From Flavobacteriaceae bacterium MAR_2009_75 (lineage in GTDB: Bacteria > Bacteroidota > Bacteroidia > Flavobacteriales > Flavobacteriaceae), in the NCBI GenBank assembly GCA_002813285.1, contig PHTZ01000001.1, forward strand, positions 2,851,501-2,915,500: a stretch of 64,000 nucleotides of DNA, read 5' to 3'. The stretch's first letter is position 1. Every line of letters begins with the position of its first letter. Positions 27,969 through 36,737 of the stretch are shown piece after piece. Below the pieces are notes generated by a model that saw only the letters and a list, made by a program, of their open reading frames with translations, made no database searches and was not told where the DNA came from. The position numbers were made by a program, and so were the translations under genes.

Positions 27969-28424
27969 ATGGCAAAATTAGAGGAAGTAGCAGAACTATT
28001 AACCGAAGAAATCAAGGAATTCGAAAACTCGATAAGTCGCTTGGAAGAGCTACATGCTTTTTTGAGGAACTACAAACTAAAGCCCGACACCTCGGATATC
28101 GACTTTATTTTAAGGCGATACAATGACCATCAAAAAAAGGCGATTGACGACCAACACCGACTTATGGGGAACGTAATCCACTACATTAAAAAGTCCGTGA
28201 CTTTTCCGAAGTGGGGAATTAAACTGTTTTGGGGTCTTTTGGTAATAATCTTCCTTGTATTGGGCTTCTCCATTTATAAAGTCTCCCGAATCTCTGAAAT
28301 AAGGCAAGAGGCCTATGGACAGGGAGAGGAAAATGCACTAGGGCATTTTAGGGCTTTCTTCGAGGCCAGCCCAGAGGCTAGCGAACTCTACCAAGAATGG
28401 CGAAAACCCCAAAGCAAAGATTAG
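27969..28424 (+). CDS. mobilization-associated membrane protein
   Basis: A 151-residue protein starting 5 bp after the relaxase stop. The first 90 residues are charged and likely coiled coil (EEVAELLTEEIKEFENSI...), followed by one TM helix (LFWGLLVIIFLVLGFSIYKV, about 80-100) and a short hydrophilic tail. This layout matches small proteins seen after relaxase genes in Bacteroidota elements, perhaps a link to a helper coupling protein. No named family was recognised with certainty. Confidence 0.65.
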   Translation: MAKLEEVAELLTEEIKEFENSISRLEELHAFLRNYKLKPDTSDIDFILRRYNDHQKKAIDDQHRLMGNVIHYIKKSVTFPKWGIKLFWGLLVIIFLVLGFSIYKVSRISEIRQEAYGQGEENALGHFRAFFEASPEASELYQEWRKPQSKD

Positions 28425-28435
28425 GGTGCGCCCTA

Positions 28436-28484
28436 TCCGGTTTTTGCTTTACGCTAATCTGCCGGAATCACTACAAAAACCGGA
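28436..28484. repeat. 11-bp inverted repeat after the mob genes; candidate oriT or terminator
   Basis: TCCGGTTTTTG (28436-28446) and CAAAAACCGGA (28474-28484) are perfect inverted arms with a 27-nt spacer. There is no T-run directly after the right arm, which argues against a simple terminator. Its position 12 bp past the mob operon makes it a candidate oriT. Confidence 0.45.
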
Positions 28485-28705
28485 CAGGATCCATGCGCAA
28501 AGTTTTTGGGTAAGATTTGGGTAAATCACACCTCTTAAAATTAGGAAGAACAACTTCTTTACATTTAGCATAAGATTCGCACTTTTTATCTACTTAGTGT
28601 GAGATTTTTACTATAAATAAATATCTTTAGAACAATCTTATATAACCTCTAAAACTAAATCTGTACCGAATCAAACAGATATCTAGTTTGACCAAAAACT
28701 GAAGC

Positions 28706-31700
28706 ATGGAAATAACCGAAAGGTTACTAATTGAATTACAAAATCGATTAAAAGTTGGTAGCCGAAGAGGTGTTCATCTAAATGCCATACCTGCACGTTC
28801 AAGGTATAAGTTTGACTTTACCAGACTTTCTCACATTGACGAGAATCTACCAAACAATTTTATCAATTCTTTACTCACAGAATTACCTTTAAAATTTAAA
28901 GTCAGTTGGAAAGACAATGTTCCTGATTTGAATTCGCTTTTTGAAGAAGATCAAACCCAATTGGTAAAAATCACAAAGTCATTCGAAAACCTGATCAACC
29001 AAACAGACGCTATAGAATCTGAAAAAGGTCTCAACACTTTTGGTTTTGGTTTCCCGTTGCTCGTAAGACGAGACCAGTCGGACAACAAATTGACTGTTGC
29101 CCCAATTTTAATTTGGTCATTGCGTATCAGACGAACAAAAGAGTTTAATACGTGGGAAATACTGCGAAATGAGGACGACCCGATTTATATTAATGAAGTA
29201 TTAATCAATCACTTGCAAAGCGATTCTAAAATTGAAATTGACCAAATTTCTAGCGAACACTTGGATGATGGCTTAATTGACAGAAATGAGCTTTTGGAGA
29301 TTTGTGTAAATATCATTGAGGCAATAAATAGCACAACTCCAAATGACCTACGACAGACATTTGAGAAAAAGCTTGATGAAATTAAATCCATTCCAGATAA
29401 AAAATACTATGAAAAACTACCATTAACTTCAAATAACTCATTTATAGACTTTGGTGGTCTGTTTTCCATTTTTGAAGTTCAAAAACAAAATATAATCCAC
29501 GATTATGGGAATTTACTTGAACTGAAAGGTGCAACTATTGGCCTTGAAGATATGGACAAACACTTTTTTCAACCTATTTCATCAGTTGAAACCGACCCAT
29601 CTCAACAAGGCATTTTACATTCTTTAAAAACATCTAGGAATATTCTTATTCAAGGGCCTCCAGGAACGGGGAAGAGTCAATCACTAACGGCTATTTTAGT
29701 AAATGCACTTGAAAACCAAAAAAAGACGATTGTGGTTTGCGAAAAACGAACTGCTTTAGAAGTCTTGTATAATGCTTTGAATGAAAAAGGTCTGAATTAT
29801 CAATCTATTTTAATCAAAGACATCATAAAGGATAGAAGACTTGCTGTCGATTCAGTTAGAGATAGAGTTGACAATTCTTCGTATCGAAAATACCGATACA
29901 CTCATTCCAAAGAAACTTTAGACAACATTATTCAAAAATCTCAAGCTCTAATTGATGCAATAAACAAGAGACATCAGAAATTAGACGAAAAATTGATTGG
30001 CAATAAGAATTGGACGAATGTTGTCGGTTCTTTGCTTTCCGAATTAAAGGACAATTCAGAAGAATCTAATCTGGATTTGGCAAAAGACAGTTTTTCTTAT
30101 GAGTCTACTGAACTCAATAGATTGCTTGAATTGATTCGAAAAGGTCAAAATCTTCACAACGAATACAAACTTCACAAAGATTTATCTTTTTTAAACTCCT
30201 CAAAATTAATTGGAGATAATCCTTTCATTATCGAACAGCAAATACAAGAAGACTTTTTATACTATAAGAAGGAACTTGAAGCCATCCGAGAACAAGTTTT
30301 AGCCTATGAGCAAGAGTTCTACAACATTAGAAATGAGGAGTTAAACCAACAAGAAGACGGCATTGCTAAAATTTCTAGCTCACTTTTGAAAATCTTCTCT
30401 AAATATAAGAAAGCAGAAGATTTCTACAATGAAGAAAAAACCAAAAGTTTTATTTATAAAGCTGTTTCAATTTTCTCTAAATCAAAAAAAACAATCATTA
30501 ACGACCAGTTCAAAGTAAACACTTCGTATGTCGTAATCCAAAATACAACAAAGGCAAGCAAAGACCTCAAAACTATTATTTACGCCAAAACCATTGCCGA
30601 CAAAGAATTAAGCCTTGAAAAGTACAAATCTGTCATTCAGAACACTAAAAAAGATTTTCAGAGCAAAATTGAAACCGAGTTCGGAGCCATAGACATTCTT
30701 CAACCTCTTGCGGCGGAATTTGAAACCGAGTTATTAATTTCAATTAAAGACAAAATTATTAGTTTAAAAACAAAAATCCTTGAAGACAATTGGAGTGATT
30801 TCGAACTGAATCAAACTTCTTATAGGTCCTTTGTTGAGGCTATTGAAAAATTGATTGAATCTAAAGAATCGTTTTTTGAAAATGAAAACGACCTTTTTTC
30901 CATTGAATTCAAATGGTTTCAGTATTACAATTCCCTTTCAACAGAAGACGTACTAGTAATAGACCAACTGATTGGAAAGGAAGATTGGCGAAAAACGTTT
31001 CTAATTTTCTACCTCAATTCAATGCTCGTAAACTCGGCAAATATGGACTTGCCAACGAACGATAACGACCACGTAGAATTAGAAAAATCATTGTCCGAAA
31101 TTGAAAAAGAACAGATAAAATACATTAGGGAATATTGGTTTTCCGAACAAATTGATGCAACAAGGGATTTCGATAACAGAAATCCAGATATCGCAGTTGA
31201 AAATCTGTACAACAAAAGAGCAAGCAACAAGCATAAAAGATTGTCTTTGCGAGAAATCGTAAAGTTGGATATGGATTTGTTCACTACGTTTTTCCCAATT
31301 ATTCTTACTACACCTGACGTAGCCAGCAATCTTTTTAAGGGACAAAATCAATATTTTGACATTGTAATGTTCGATGAGGCCAGTCAATTAAAATTGGAGG
31401 ATAACTTACCTGCACTTCTAAAAGGAAAGCAAATAGTCATTGCAGGAGACGAGCATCAAATGCCTCCTTCAAACTATTTCAGCAAAATATTTGACGGTAC
31501 AATTGATGACGAAGACGAATTTGAAGAGGAAGAAGACAGGATTAAAAATACGTTGGGCAACTCAATGTTGGATTGTGAATCGCTTCTTGACTTCGCATCT
31601 ATTCTAGGTTTTGAAAAAAAACATTTGGATTTTCATTATCGTTCAAGACATCCTTATTTAATAGACTATTCCAATCATGCATTTTATAATCAACGCTTAA

Positions 31701-33088
31701 AGCCACTTCCGAATAGTTTCGATTACATTCCGATTAATTATGTTCCCGTAAATGGCACTTATTCCGATAATTCAAATGATGCAGAAGCGGAAACAGTTTT
31801 ATCGATTATTGACAACAACATTTCCCGATTACCTGATGGCAAATATCCGACTGTTGGAGTAGCAACCTTTAACATCAACCAGCGAAACCTCATTTTGGGA
31901 AAAATCAATGAAAGACGAAAATTTGAACGTTTTAGGGATTTTAATGAAAAAATTGTTGAATTAGAAGAAAACGGATTTTTTGTAAAAAATTTAGAAAACA
32001 TTCAAGGAGACGAAAGAGACGTAATAATTCTTTCAACGACCTATGGAATCAACAAAGAAGGGAAATTTGCCCAGCGATTCGGCTCAATTAACCATCAAAA
32101 AGGTTATAAGCTATTAAATGTTATCATTACGAGAGCAAAATATAAGGTATATGTTTGTTCGTCAATTCCGCAAGAAGTCTTTTTGAACTACAAAGAACAT
32201 TTGATTACCGAAGGTTCTAATAACAGAAGAGGAGCTTTTTATGCCTATTTAGCGTATGCCAAAGCAGTAAGCGACCAAGATAATGAAGCGAGAATTTCCG
32301 TCTTAAACACATTGGCAGAAAATTCAACAAAAAGCACGTCTATTGACAATTTCAATGAAGACCTCGAATCTCCATTTGAAGAAGAAGTTTACGAAGCCCT
32401 GACCGAACATTTTGACCATGGCAAAATTATCCCTCAACTCCAATTTGCTGGTTTCAGAATCGACATAATTTATGACACTAAAAATATAGGATTGCCAAAA
32501 ATAGCAATAGAATGTGATGGTGCAGAATATCATTCTAGTCAAGAAGCCTATTTATACGATAGACATAGACAAAAGATTCTTGAGGGACACGGTTTTGTTT
32601 TTCATAGAATTTGGAGTACAAATTGGTGGAGGAATCCACAAAAAGAAACACAAAAATTGGTGGACTTCATAAATAATATTGAAAATAGTAATCCTTCAAT
32701 CTTTGAAGATAAATCGAAAACTGGTCTTGCATTTACGGACAACATAACCATTATCGAAAATGAAATTGCTAAAGTCGCTCCGAGCCTACAAAAAGACTTG
32801 AAAGAAACCATTAAAGCCGTTACCCAAAAAGAAGATTTTCAAACTGAATTATTTAAAGAAACCATTGCCTTAAATAGCAAAGTTAAAGTCAAATATTTGA
32901 ATATCGACAAAGATTTGAAAGTTCATTTAGTCGAGCATACTGTATCAAAAGCAGAAAAGTCAAATGGAATACAAAAAATAAATATCAAATCTCCACTGGG
33001 AACCGCACTAACAGGAAAAGCCGTTGGAGATACTGTAAAAATAGGAGACTTAGATAAATATGTTAGGATTTTAAAAATTATTAATTAG
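28706..33088 (+). CDS. large SF1 helicase with C-terminal PD-(D/E)XK (MTES_1575/Vsr-like) nuclease domain
   Basis: A 1460-residue helicase-nuclease fusion. Walker A is LIQGPPGTGKSQS (about 316-328), Walker B is IVMFDEASQLK (about 885-895), and the other SF1 (Upf1/AAA_11-AAA_12 type) motifs follow: IAGDEHQMPPSNY, FHYRSRHPYLI, NIQGDERDVIILSTTYG and NVIITRAK. The long insert between motifs I and II (about 400-850) is helical and charged. The C-terminal segment (about 1225-1320) has FEEEVYEAL, FRIDIIYD, IAIECDGAEYHSS and RIWSTNWW, the conserved core of MTES_1575-type endonuclease domains. The gene is AT-rich and stands alone upstream of a DUF2779 nuclease gene. Proteins of this build are often in defence islands; a role against phage or plasmids is inferred. 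Confidence 0.88.
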   Translation: MEITERLLIELQNRLKVGSRRGVHLNAIPARSRYKFDFTRLSHIDENLPNNFINSLLTELPLKFKVSWKDNVPDLNSLFEEDQTQLVKITKSFENLINQTDAIESEKGLNTFGFGFPLLVRRDQSDNKLTVAPILIWSLRIRRTKEFNTWEILRNEDDPIYINEVLINHLQSDSKIEIDQISSEHLDDGLIDRNELLEICVNIIEAINSTTPNDLRQTFEKKLDEIKSIPDKKYYEKLPLTSNNSFIDFGGLFSIFEVQKQNIIHDYGNLLELKGATIGLEDMDKHFFQPISSVETDPSQQGILHSLKTSRNILIQGPPGTGKSQSLTAILVNALENQKKTIVVCEKRTALEVLYNALNEKGLNYQSILIKDIIKDRRLAVDSVRDRVDNSSYRKYRYTHSKETLDNIIQKSQALIDAINKRHQKLDEKLIGNKNWTNVVGSLLSELKDNSEESNLDLAKDSFSYESTELNRLLELIRKGQNLHNEYKLHKDLSFLNSSKLIGDNPFIIEQQIQEDFLYYKKELEAIREQVLAYEQEFYNIRNEELNQQEDGIAKISSSLLKIFSKYKKAEDFYNEEKTKSFIYKAVSIFSKSKKTIINDQFKVNTSYVVIQNTTKASKDLKTIIYAKTIADKELSLEKYKSVIQNTKKDFQSKIETEFGAIDILQPLAAEFETELLISIKDKIISLKTKILEDNWSDFELNQTSYRSFVEAIEKLIESKESFFENENDLFSIEFKWFQYYNSLSTEDVLVIDQLIGKEDWRKTFLIFYLNSMLVNSANMDLPTNDNDHVELEKSLSEIEKEQIKYIREYWFSEQIDATRDFDNRNPDIAVENLYNKRASNKHKRLSLREIVKLDMDLFTTFFPIILTTPDVASNLFKGQNQYFDIVMFDEASQLKLEDNLPALLKGKQIVIAGDEHQMPPSNYFSKIFDGTIDDEDEFEEEEDRIKNTLGNSMLDCESLLDFASILGFEKKHLDFHYRSRHPYLIDYSNHAFYNQRLKPLPNSFDYIPINYVPVNGTYSDNSNDAEAETVLSIIDNNISRLPDGKYPTVGVATFNINQRNLILGKINERRKFERFRDFNEKIVELEENGFFVKNLENIQGDERDVIILSTTYGINKEGKFAQRFGSINHQKGYKLLNVIITRAKYKVYVCSSIPQEVFLNYKEHLITEGSNNRRGAFYAYLAYAKAVSDQDNEARISVLNTLAENSTKSTSIDNFNEDLESPFEEEVYEALTEHFDHGKIIPQLQFAGFRIDIIYDTKNIGLPKIAIECDGAEYHSSQEAYLYDRHRQKILEGHGFVFHRIWSTNWWRNPQKETQKLVDFINNIENSNPSIFEDKSKTGLAFTDNITIIENEIAKVAPSLQKDLKETIKAVTQKEDFQTELFKETIALNSKVKVKYLNIDKDLKVHLVEHTVSKAEKSNGIQKINIKSPLGTALTGKAVGDTVKIGDLDKYVRILKIIN

Positions 33089-33097
33089 CACTTAAGC

Positions 33098-34572
33098 TTG
33101 AAGCTGACCAAAACCGATTTCATCCATTACCTCAATTGTCCAGAATCTTTATGGCTTTTGAAAAATTGACCTGAAGAATATCCAAAGGGCGAATTCTATC
33201 TGTTTATAAAGAAATTAATTATGGATGGATATGAGGTTGAAAAATACGCCCAATATTTGTTTCCTCAAGCAATACAGTTAAATGAATTAGGGCCACCTCA
33301 TGAAACTTTACGTGCACTAAAGCATGAAAGTAATTCTTTCTTTCAAGCGGCGTTTCAGACTAAAGTTGGGGCATTCGCTCGAATCGATGTAATGGAGCGT
33401 TTAGCAAATAATTCTTGGCATTTGTATGAAATCAAATCTTCCAATGAAGTAAGTACCAAAAAGAAGCATAATCACATTTTAGATGCATGTTTTCAAAAAT
33501 ATGTATTACAAGAAAATGGTTTAGAGGTTTCCAAAGTATCAATTATTCATTTGAATAGAGATTACATTAAGAACAATACTATTAATGTAAATGACTTTTT
33601 AGTCATCGCGGATATTACGGAAAAGGTAAATGATGAATATTCAGGAGTTGTTAATCACATTAATGCGGCCATTACTTTAATTAACAAGCCTGGTATGGAT
33701 ACATCCTCCTGTTCTTGCTTACGAAAGACTAGGAATAACCATTGCGATAGTTTTAATTATTTCAACCAAGAATTGCCAAAATATCCCATTCACCAAATAA
33801 AGCGTATTTCTGAAAAAAAGGTAAACACTCTTATTGATAAGGGCACTCTTAGTATTTCAGGAGTTCCTAAGAACTTTGAGCTTAATTTAGGTCAGCAATT
33901 ACAAGTGCAATCGTATCAGCAAGACAAGCCAATACTAAATATTACCGGAATAGTCAAGTGTTTAGATAGCTTAACATTTCCCTTACACTTTTTTGATTAT
34001 GAGACTTTTGGAAGTGCGGTTCCGAAATTGGATGGAACAAGTCCTCACGCCCAAATTCCTTTTCAAGTTAGCATACATACCCTCCAGATAGATGGAACTT
34101 TAAGTCATTTCGAATATTTGGCAGATAAGCTGGAAATGCCAAATCAGATGGTATCAGAAATGCAGAATTCACAGGTCTGAAAGGAACATTTGTTTCATGG
34201 CATGCTAGCTTTGAAATAAGTAGAAACAGAAGTATGATGGAATGGATACCGGAGCATAATCCTTACTTGGTATATATAAACTCTCATATGTTTGACCTAG
34301 AGAAAATTTTTATTGCAGATTATATAGATTATCGTTTTAAAGGCTCGTCATCAATTAAAAAAGTACTCCCGGTTTTGGTGCCAAAATTCTCATATGCGGC
34401 GTTGGAGGTACAAGATGGCACTATGGCAATGGATATATGGGGACGAATGGTCTTAGATGAGAATTTTAATAATGATATCGAACAAACTAGGAACAATCTA
34501 TTAGAGTATTGCAGACTAGATACATTGGCTATGGTTGAAATATATCATTTTCTGAAACAATTAGTAGATTAA
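33098..34572 (+). pseudogene. DUF2779 (Cas4-like nuclease plus RNase H-like) protein, disrupted
   Basis: Reads as a DUF2779 protein in three pieces. From TTG 33098 the frame gives KLTKTDFIHYLNCPESLWLL, the usual N-terminus, and then hits TGA at 33167-33169 where family members have Arg (CGA to TGA would explain it). The same frame continues from 33170 to 34180 with a RecB/Cas4-like nuclease region (GAFARIDVME, WHLYEIKSS), a Cys cluster (SCSCLRKTRNNHC) and the start of the RNase H-like part (HFFDYETFGSAVPKLDG). A -1 shift near 34170 moves the rest to another frame (open to 34572), which carries FKGSSSIKKVLPVLVP and LLEYCRLDTLAMVEIYHFL. The combination of a nonsense codon and a frameshift suggests real decay. 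It starts 10 bp after the helicase gene, so the pair may once have worked together. Confidence 0.85.
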
Positions 34573-34608
34573 AAATGAAGAAGAAATCATAAAAAAAGAA
34601 GACTTTTC

Positions 34609-35586
34609 TTAGAATTCTATTTTCCATTGTATTTGAGCCAACCTATTAGACAATTCTATAATCGTCAACAAAATGCTTTCCTCTTTTGGCGGCTCCCCAT
34701 AAACCAAAAAGCTAAAATCATTCTGATAGGTGTCTTTAAGTTGGTTCCACGTTTCTTCAGGTTCTTTAAAAATCAACGCTTCTGTTGGGTGGTGCTTTAA
34801 CCAATCGTTGTTGTTCTTAAAACTTTGCAAGTCGTCATGGGCTACTTTTAGGAGCATTGTTTCAAAATCGTCCGAAGTAAAAAACTGTTGAACCGTTTCA
34901 TCCTTGAATAATTGATGAATATCGTAAACATGCCTGATTTTAGCATTCAGGTCGATAATTGGTTTCTCGGTATGTGAAAACCGAACCAAGCTCATTATCT
35001 TTTCACAAAGCGTTCTTCGAGAATCCAATACAAATGCTTCAAAAGGCAATAGGCCATATTCTTCCGCCAATGGTATTTGATTGGTGGCATTCATCATATC
35101 ATAGATATAGGTATTAAGTATTCTTTTAGTGTACGGTTCAAAATAGCCTAGCCATGTTGCTTCTATTATAATGGCATCCCGTACCTGCCCATAATCTCCT
35201 TTAAAAATTTTTGGGTAGTTATAGGCTATCTTTCGAATCATTCCCATTTTGTTGGTAATCCCTTCCATTTCAACTTCTACAAATGGTGCGGTTATTTCCT
35301 TAGTTATTTTTTTGAGCTTAGTTTTTAATTGGTTTCCTGTCTCTTCTTCTCTTCGTATTACGACCAAATCAATATCCTCGGAAAAACGTTCGATGAATTT
35401 ATAGCACTTTGACAAGGCCGTACCTCCCTTAAATATTACTTCATCTTTAATAGCACTATCGAAGATCAGTTTTAGGCCATAGCATACCCAATAGTCCTTT
35501 TCGATATAGATATCTAAAATACCCATCCGCTCTGCGGTTACCTGTACCGCTTGTCTGAAAAGTGGTTCGTTCTCGTGCAGTTTCAT
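34609..35586 (-). CDS. AbiEii-type nucleotidyltransferase toxin
   Basis: A 325-residue protein of the AbiEii/AbiGii toxin family. The nucleotidyltransferase signature is EVIFKGGTALSKCYKFIERF followed by SEDIDLVV (about 51-77), giving G-G-[ST] and D-x-D. Related toxins (MenT/AbiEii) transfer nucleotides to tRNA or other targets and cause growth arrest, which aborts phage infection or stabilises mobile DNA. It overlaps the upstream antitoxin-like gene by four bases, the usual order of antitoxin first. Length fits the family. Confidence 0.9.
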   Translation of the reverse strand: MKLHENEPLFRQAVQVTAERMGILDIYIEKDYWVCYGLKLIFDSAIKDEVIFKGGTALSKCYKFIERFSEDIDLVVIRREEETGNQLKTKLKKITKEITAPFVEVEMEGITNKMGMIRKIAYNYPKIFKGDYGQVRDAIIIEATWLGYFEPYTKRILNTYIYDMMNATNQIPLAEEYGLLPFEAFVLDSRRTLCEKIMSLVRFSHTEKPIIDLNAKIRHVYDIHQLFKDETVQQFFTSDDFETMLLKVAHDDLQSFKNNNDWLKHHPTEALIFKEPEETWNQLKDTYQNDFSFLVYGEPPKEESILLTIIELSNRLAQIQWKIEF

Positions 35587-36314
35587 TTTATATTCCAGTA
35601 TTTTGCATTTGGCAACGCCTTTTCAGAAATATTAAGATTATAAACCGTTATCGGGTTTAAACTATCTTGAAGGTCTCTTAGTTCAGTCTCTGCCTTGCAA
35701 CCGGTCTCGCTTAGCAATGCACCCAATAAAGCCCTGGTTGCGGGTGAATATTTAAAAGCCAATTTTATAAGTTTAATTTGTTCGTTGATCTTCAATCCAC
35801 GCAATAGTGCCATCAATCGAATACAACTTTTTTCAATGGTGGTATCGGGTATTTTCTTAATGTAGCGTATGGCATCCAACAATCGTAATAAAGGAATATT
35901 TTCCTTGTTAATGGTATTCTTTTGTTTGATGAACGAAATTCTAAAACGCCCTCTTTTAAAGGAAGGCCTTATCTCCCGTTTGCCTATTTGTATGGTACTA
36001 CTTACTTGTGTAGTAAGCCCCAGAGAATTATAAACCCTATACCCAGTAATATAACCGACAAGTTTGCCATCTTCCTCCAACAAGTCTTTTACAATCTGGT
36101 GTTGATCTGGCAACAAAGTACCGAATACGGTTTCTTGCGGCTTGAAGTATTTACCTTTGGATAGTTTGTTTATCTTACCGGAAGCAGCCATTCTATTTAG
36201 ATGTTTAATGATGGCTTCCCTCCTAGTCACCTCGTTCATAAAATCCATATAGGTAAACACATATCCTTTGGACAACTTATTAATCTTATCTTCAATATAT
36301 TCAGAGGTTTTCAT
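35583..36314 (-). CDS. DUF6088 / AbiEi-like antitoxin and transcriptional regulator
   Basis: A 243-residue protein. The N-terminal winged-helix-like region (MKTSEYIEDKINKLSKGYVF, DFMNEVTRREAIIKHLNRM, INKLSKGKYFKP) matches DUF6088, the AbiEi-like antitoxin partner found with AbiEii toxins in Bacteroidota. The C-terminal part is helical (KLAFKYSPATRALLGALL). AbiEi antitoxins repress their own operon by binding inverted repeats, and a strong inverted repeat lies 27 bp upstream of this start. It overlaps the toxin gene by four bases. Confidence 0.88.
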   Translation of the reverse strand: MKTSEYIEDKINKLSKGYVFTYMDFMNEVTRREAIIKHLNRMAASGKINKLSKGKYFKPQETVFGTLLPDQHQIVKDLLEEDGKLVGYITGYRVYNSLGLTTQVSSTIQIGKREIRPSFKRGRFRISFIKQKNTINKENIPLLRLLDAIRYIKKIPDTTIEKSCIRLMALLRGLKINEQIKLIKLAFKYSPATRALLGALLSETGCKAETELRDLQDSLNPITVYNLNISEKALPNAKYWNIK

Positions 36315-36340
36315 TGGAAAATATTTCTACAAAGATATTT

Positions 36341-36378
36341 AAAATGTCCAGTTTGTTTATTAAAAAACTGGACATTTT
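36341..36378. promoter_or_regulatory. inverted repeat upstream of the antitoxin gene, probable operator
   Basis: AAAATGTCCAGTTT (36341-36354) and AAACTGGACATTTT (36365-36378) are perfect 14-bp arms with a 10-nt spacer, directly upstream of the AbiEi-like start at 36314. It is a good candidate for antitoxin autoregulation. The shape could also act as a terminator on either strand. Confidence 0.6.
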
Positions 36379-36415
36379 TTAATAAGCTCTAATAACTTTA
36401 TTTGCATTGTTTCAC

Positions 36416-36466
36416 AGGTCACTGTACCTTGCAAGAAGTAAAGTCTCTCGCAAGGTACAGTGACCT
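36416..36466. repeat. perfect 17-bp inverted repeat
   Basis: AGGTCACTGTACCTTGC (36416-36432) and GCAAGGTACAGTGACCT (36450-36466), spacer 17 nt. No T-run follows on either strand. Its role is unknown. Confidence 0.6.
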
Positions 36467-36541
36467 AACGTTGTTCTGTTAGTTATTAATCATACCTATT
36501 TAATTATTTACCTTCTAATACGGAGTCTAAACTGCCAACAA

Positions 36542-36569
36542 GTCAAGTTTTTTGCACAAAAAACTTGAC
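36542..36569. repeat. 12-bp inverted repeat resembling the antitoxin operator
   Basis: GTCAAGTTTTTT and AAAAAACTTGAC with a 4-nt loop GCAC. Its outer bases (GTCnAGTTT ... AAACTnGAC) match the inverted repeat at 36341-36378, so it may bind the same regulator. It could also form a terminator-like hairpin. Confidence 0.5.
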
Positions 36570-36675
36570 ATCCTACTACTGAAATAAAATAGAGCCTTAA
36601 TACCATATAAGTCCATGTCCCTGCGGAAGTTAAAAAACCTACGGTTTTCCAACATCCTCGGCACCGCGCATAACC

Positions 36676-36703
36676 GCATGGAGCGTGAAAAAACGCTCCA
36701 TGC
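36676..36703. repeat. 11-bp hairpin downstream of the integrase
   Basis: GCATGGAGCGT and ACGCTCCATGC with loop GAAAAA, 35 bp past the integrase stop on the minus strand. It lacks a T-run, so terminator function is uncertain. Confidence 0.45.
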
Positions 36704-36737
36704 CCTTATTTTGCCCACGCTCAATAAGAGTTATTAA

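Noticed and set aside
25498-28424. Full conjugative element
   Set aside because: Only mobilization genes are present. No VirB4/TraG-type ATPases, coupling protein or Tra genes were seen anywhere in the element.
36416-36703. Integron attC sites or CRISPR repeats
   Set aside because: The hairpins do not share one sequence, lack R'/R'' boxes in the right order and have no regular spacers or cas genes nearby. The nearby Cas4-like domain belongs to a DUF2779 protein.
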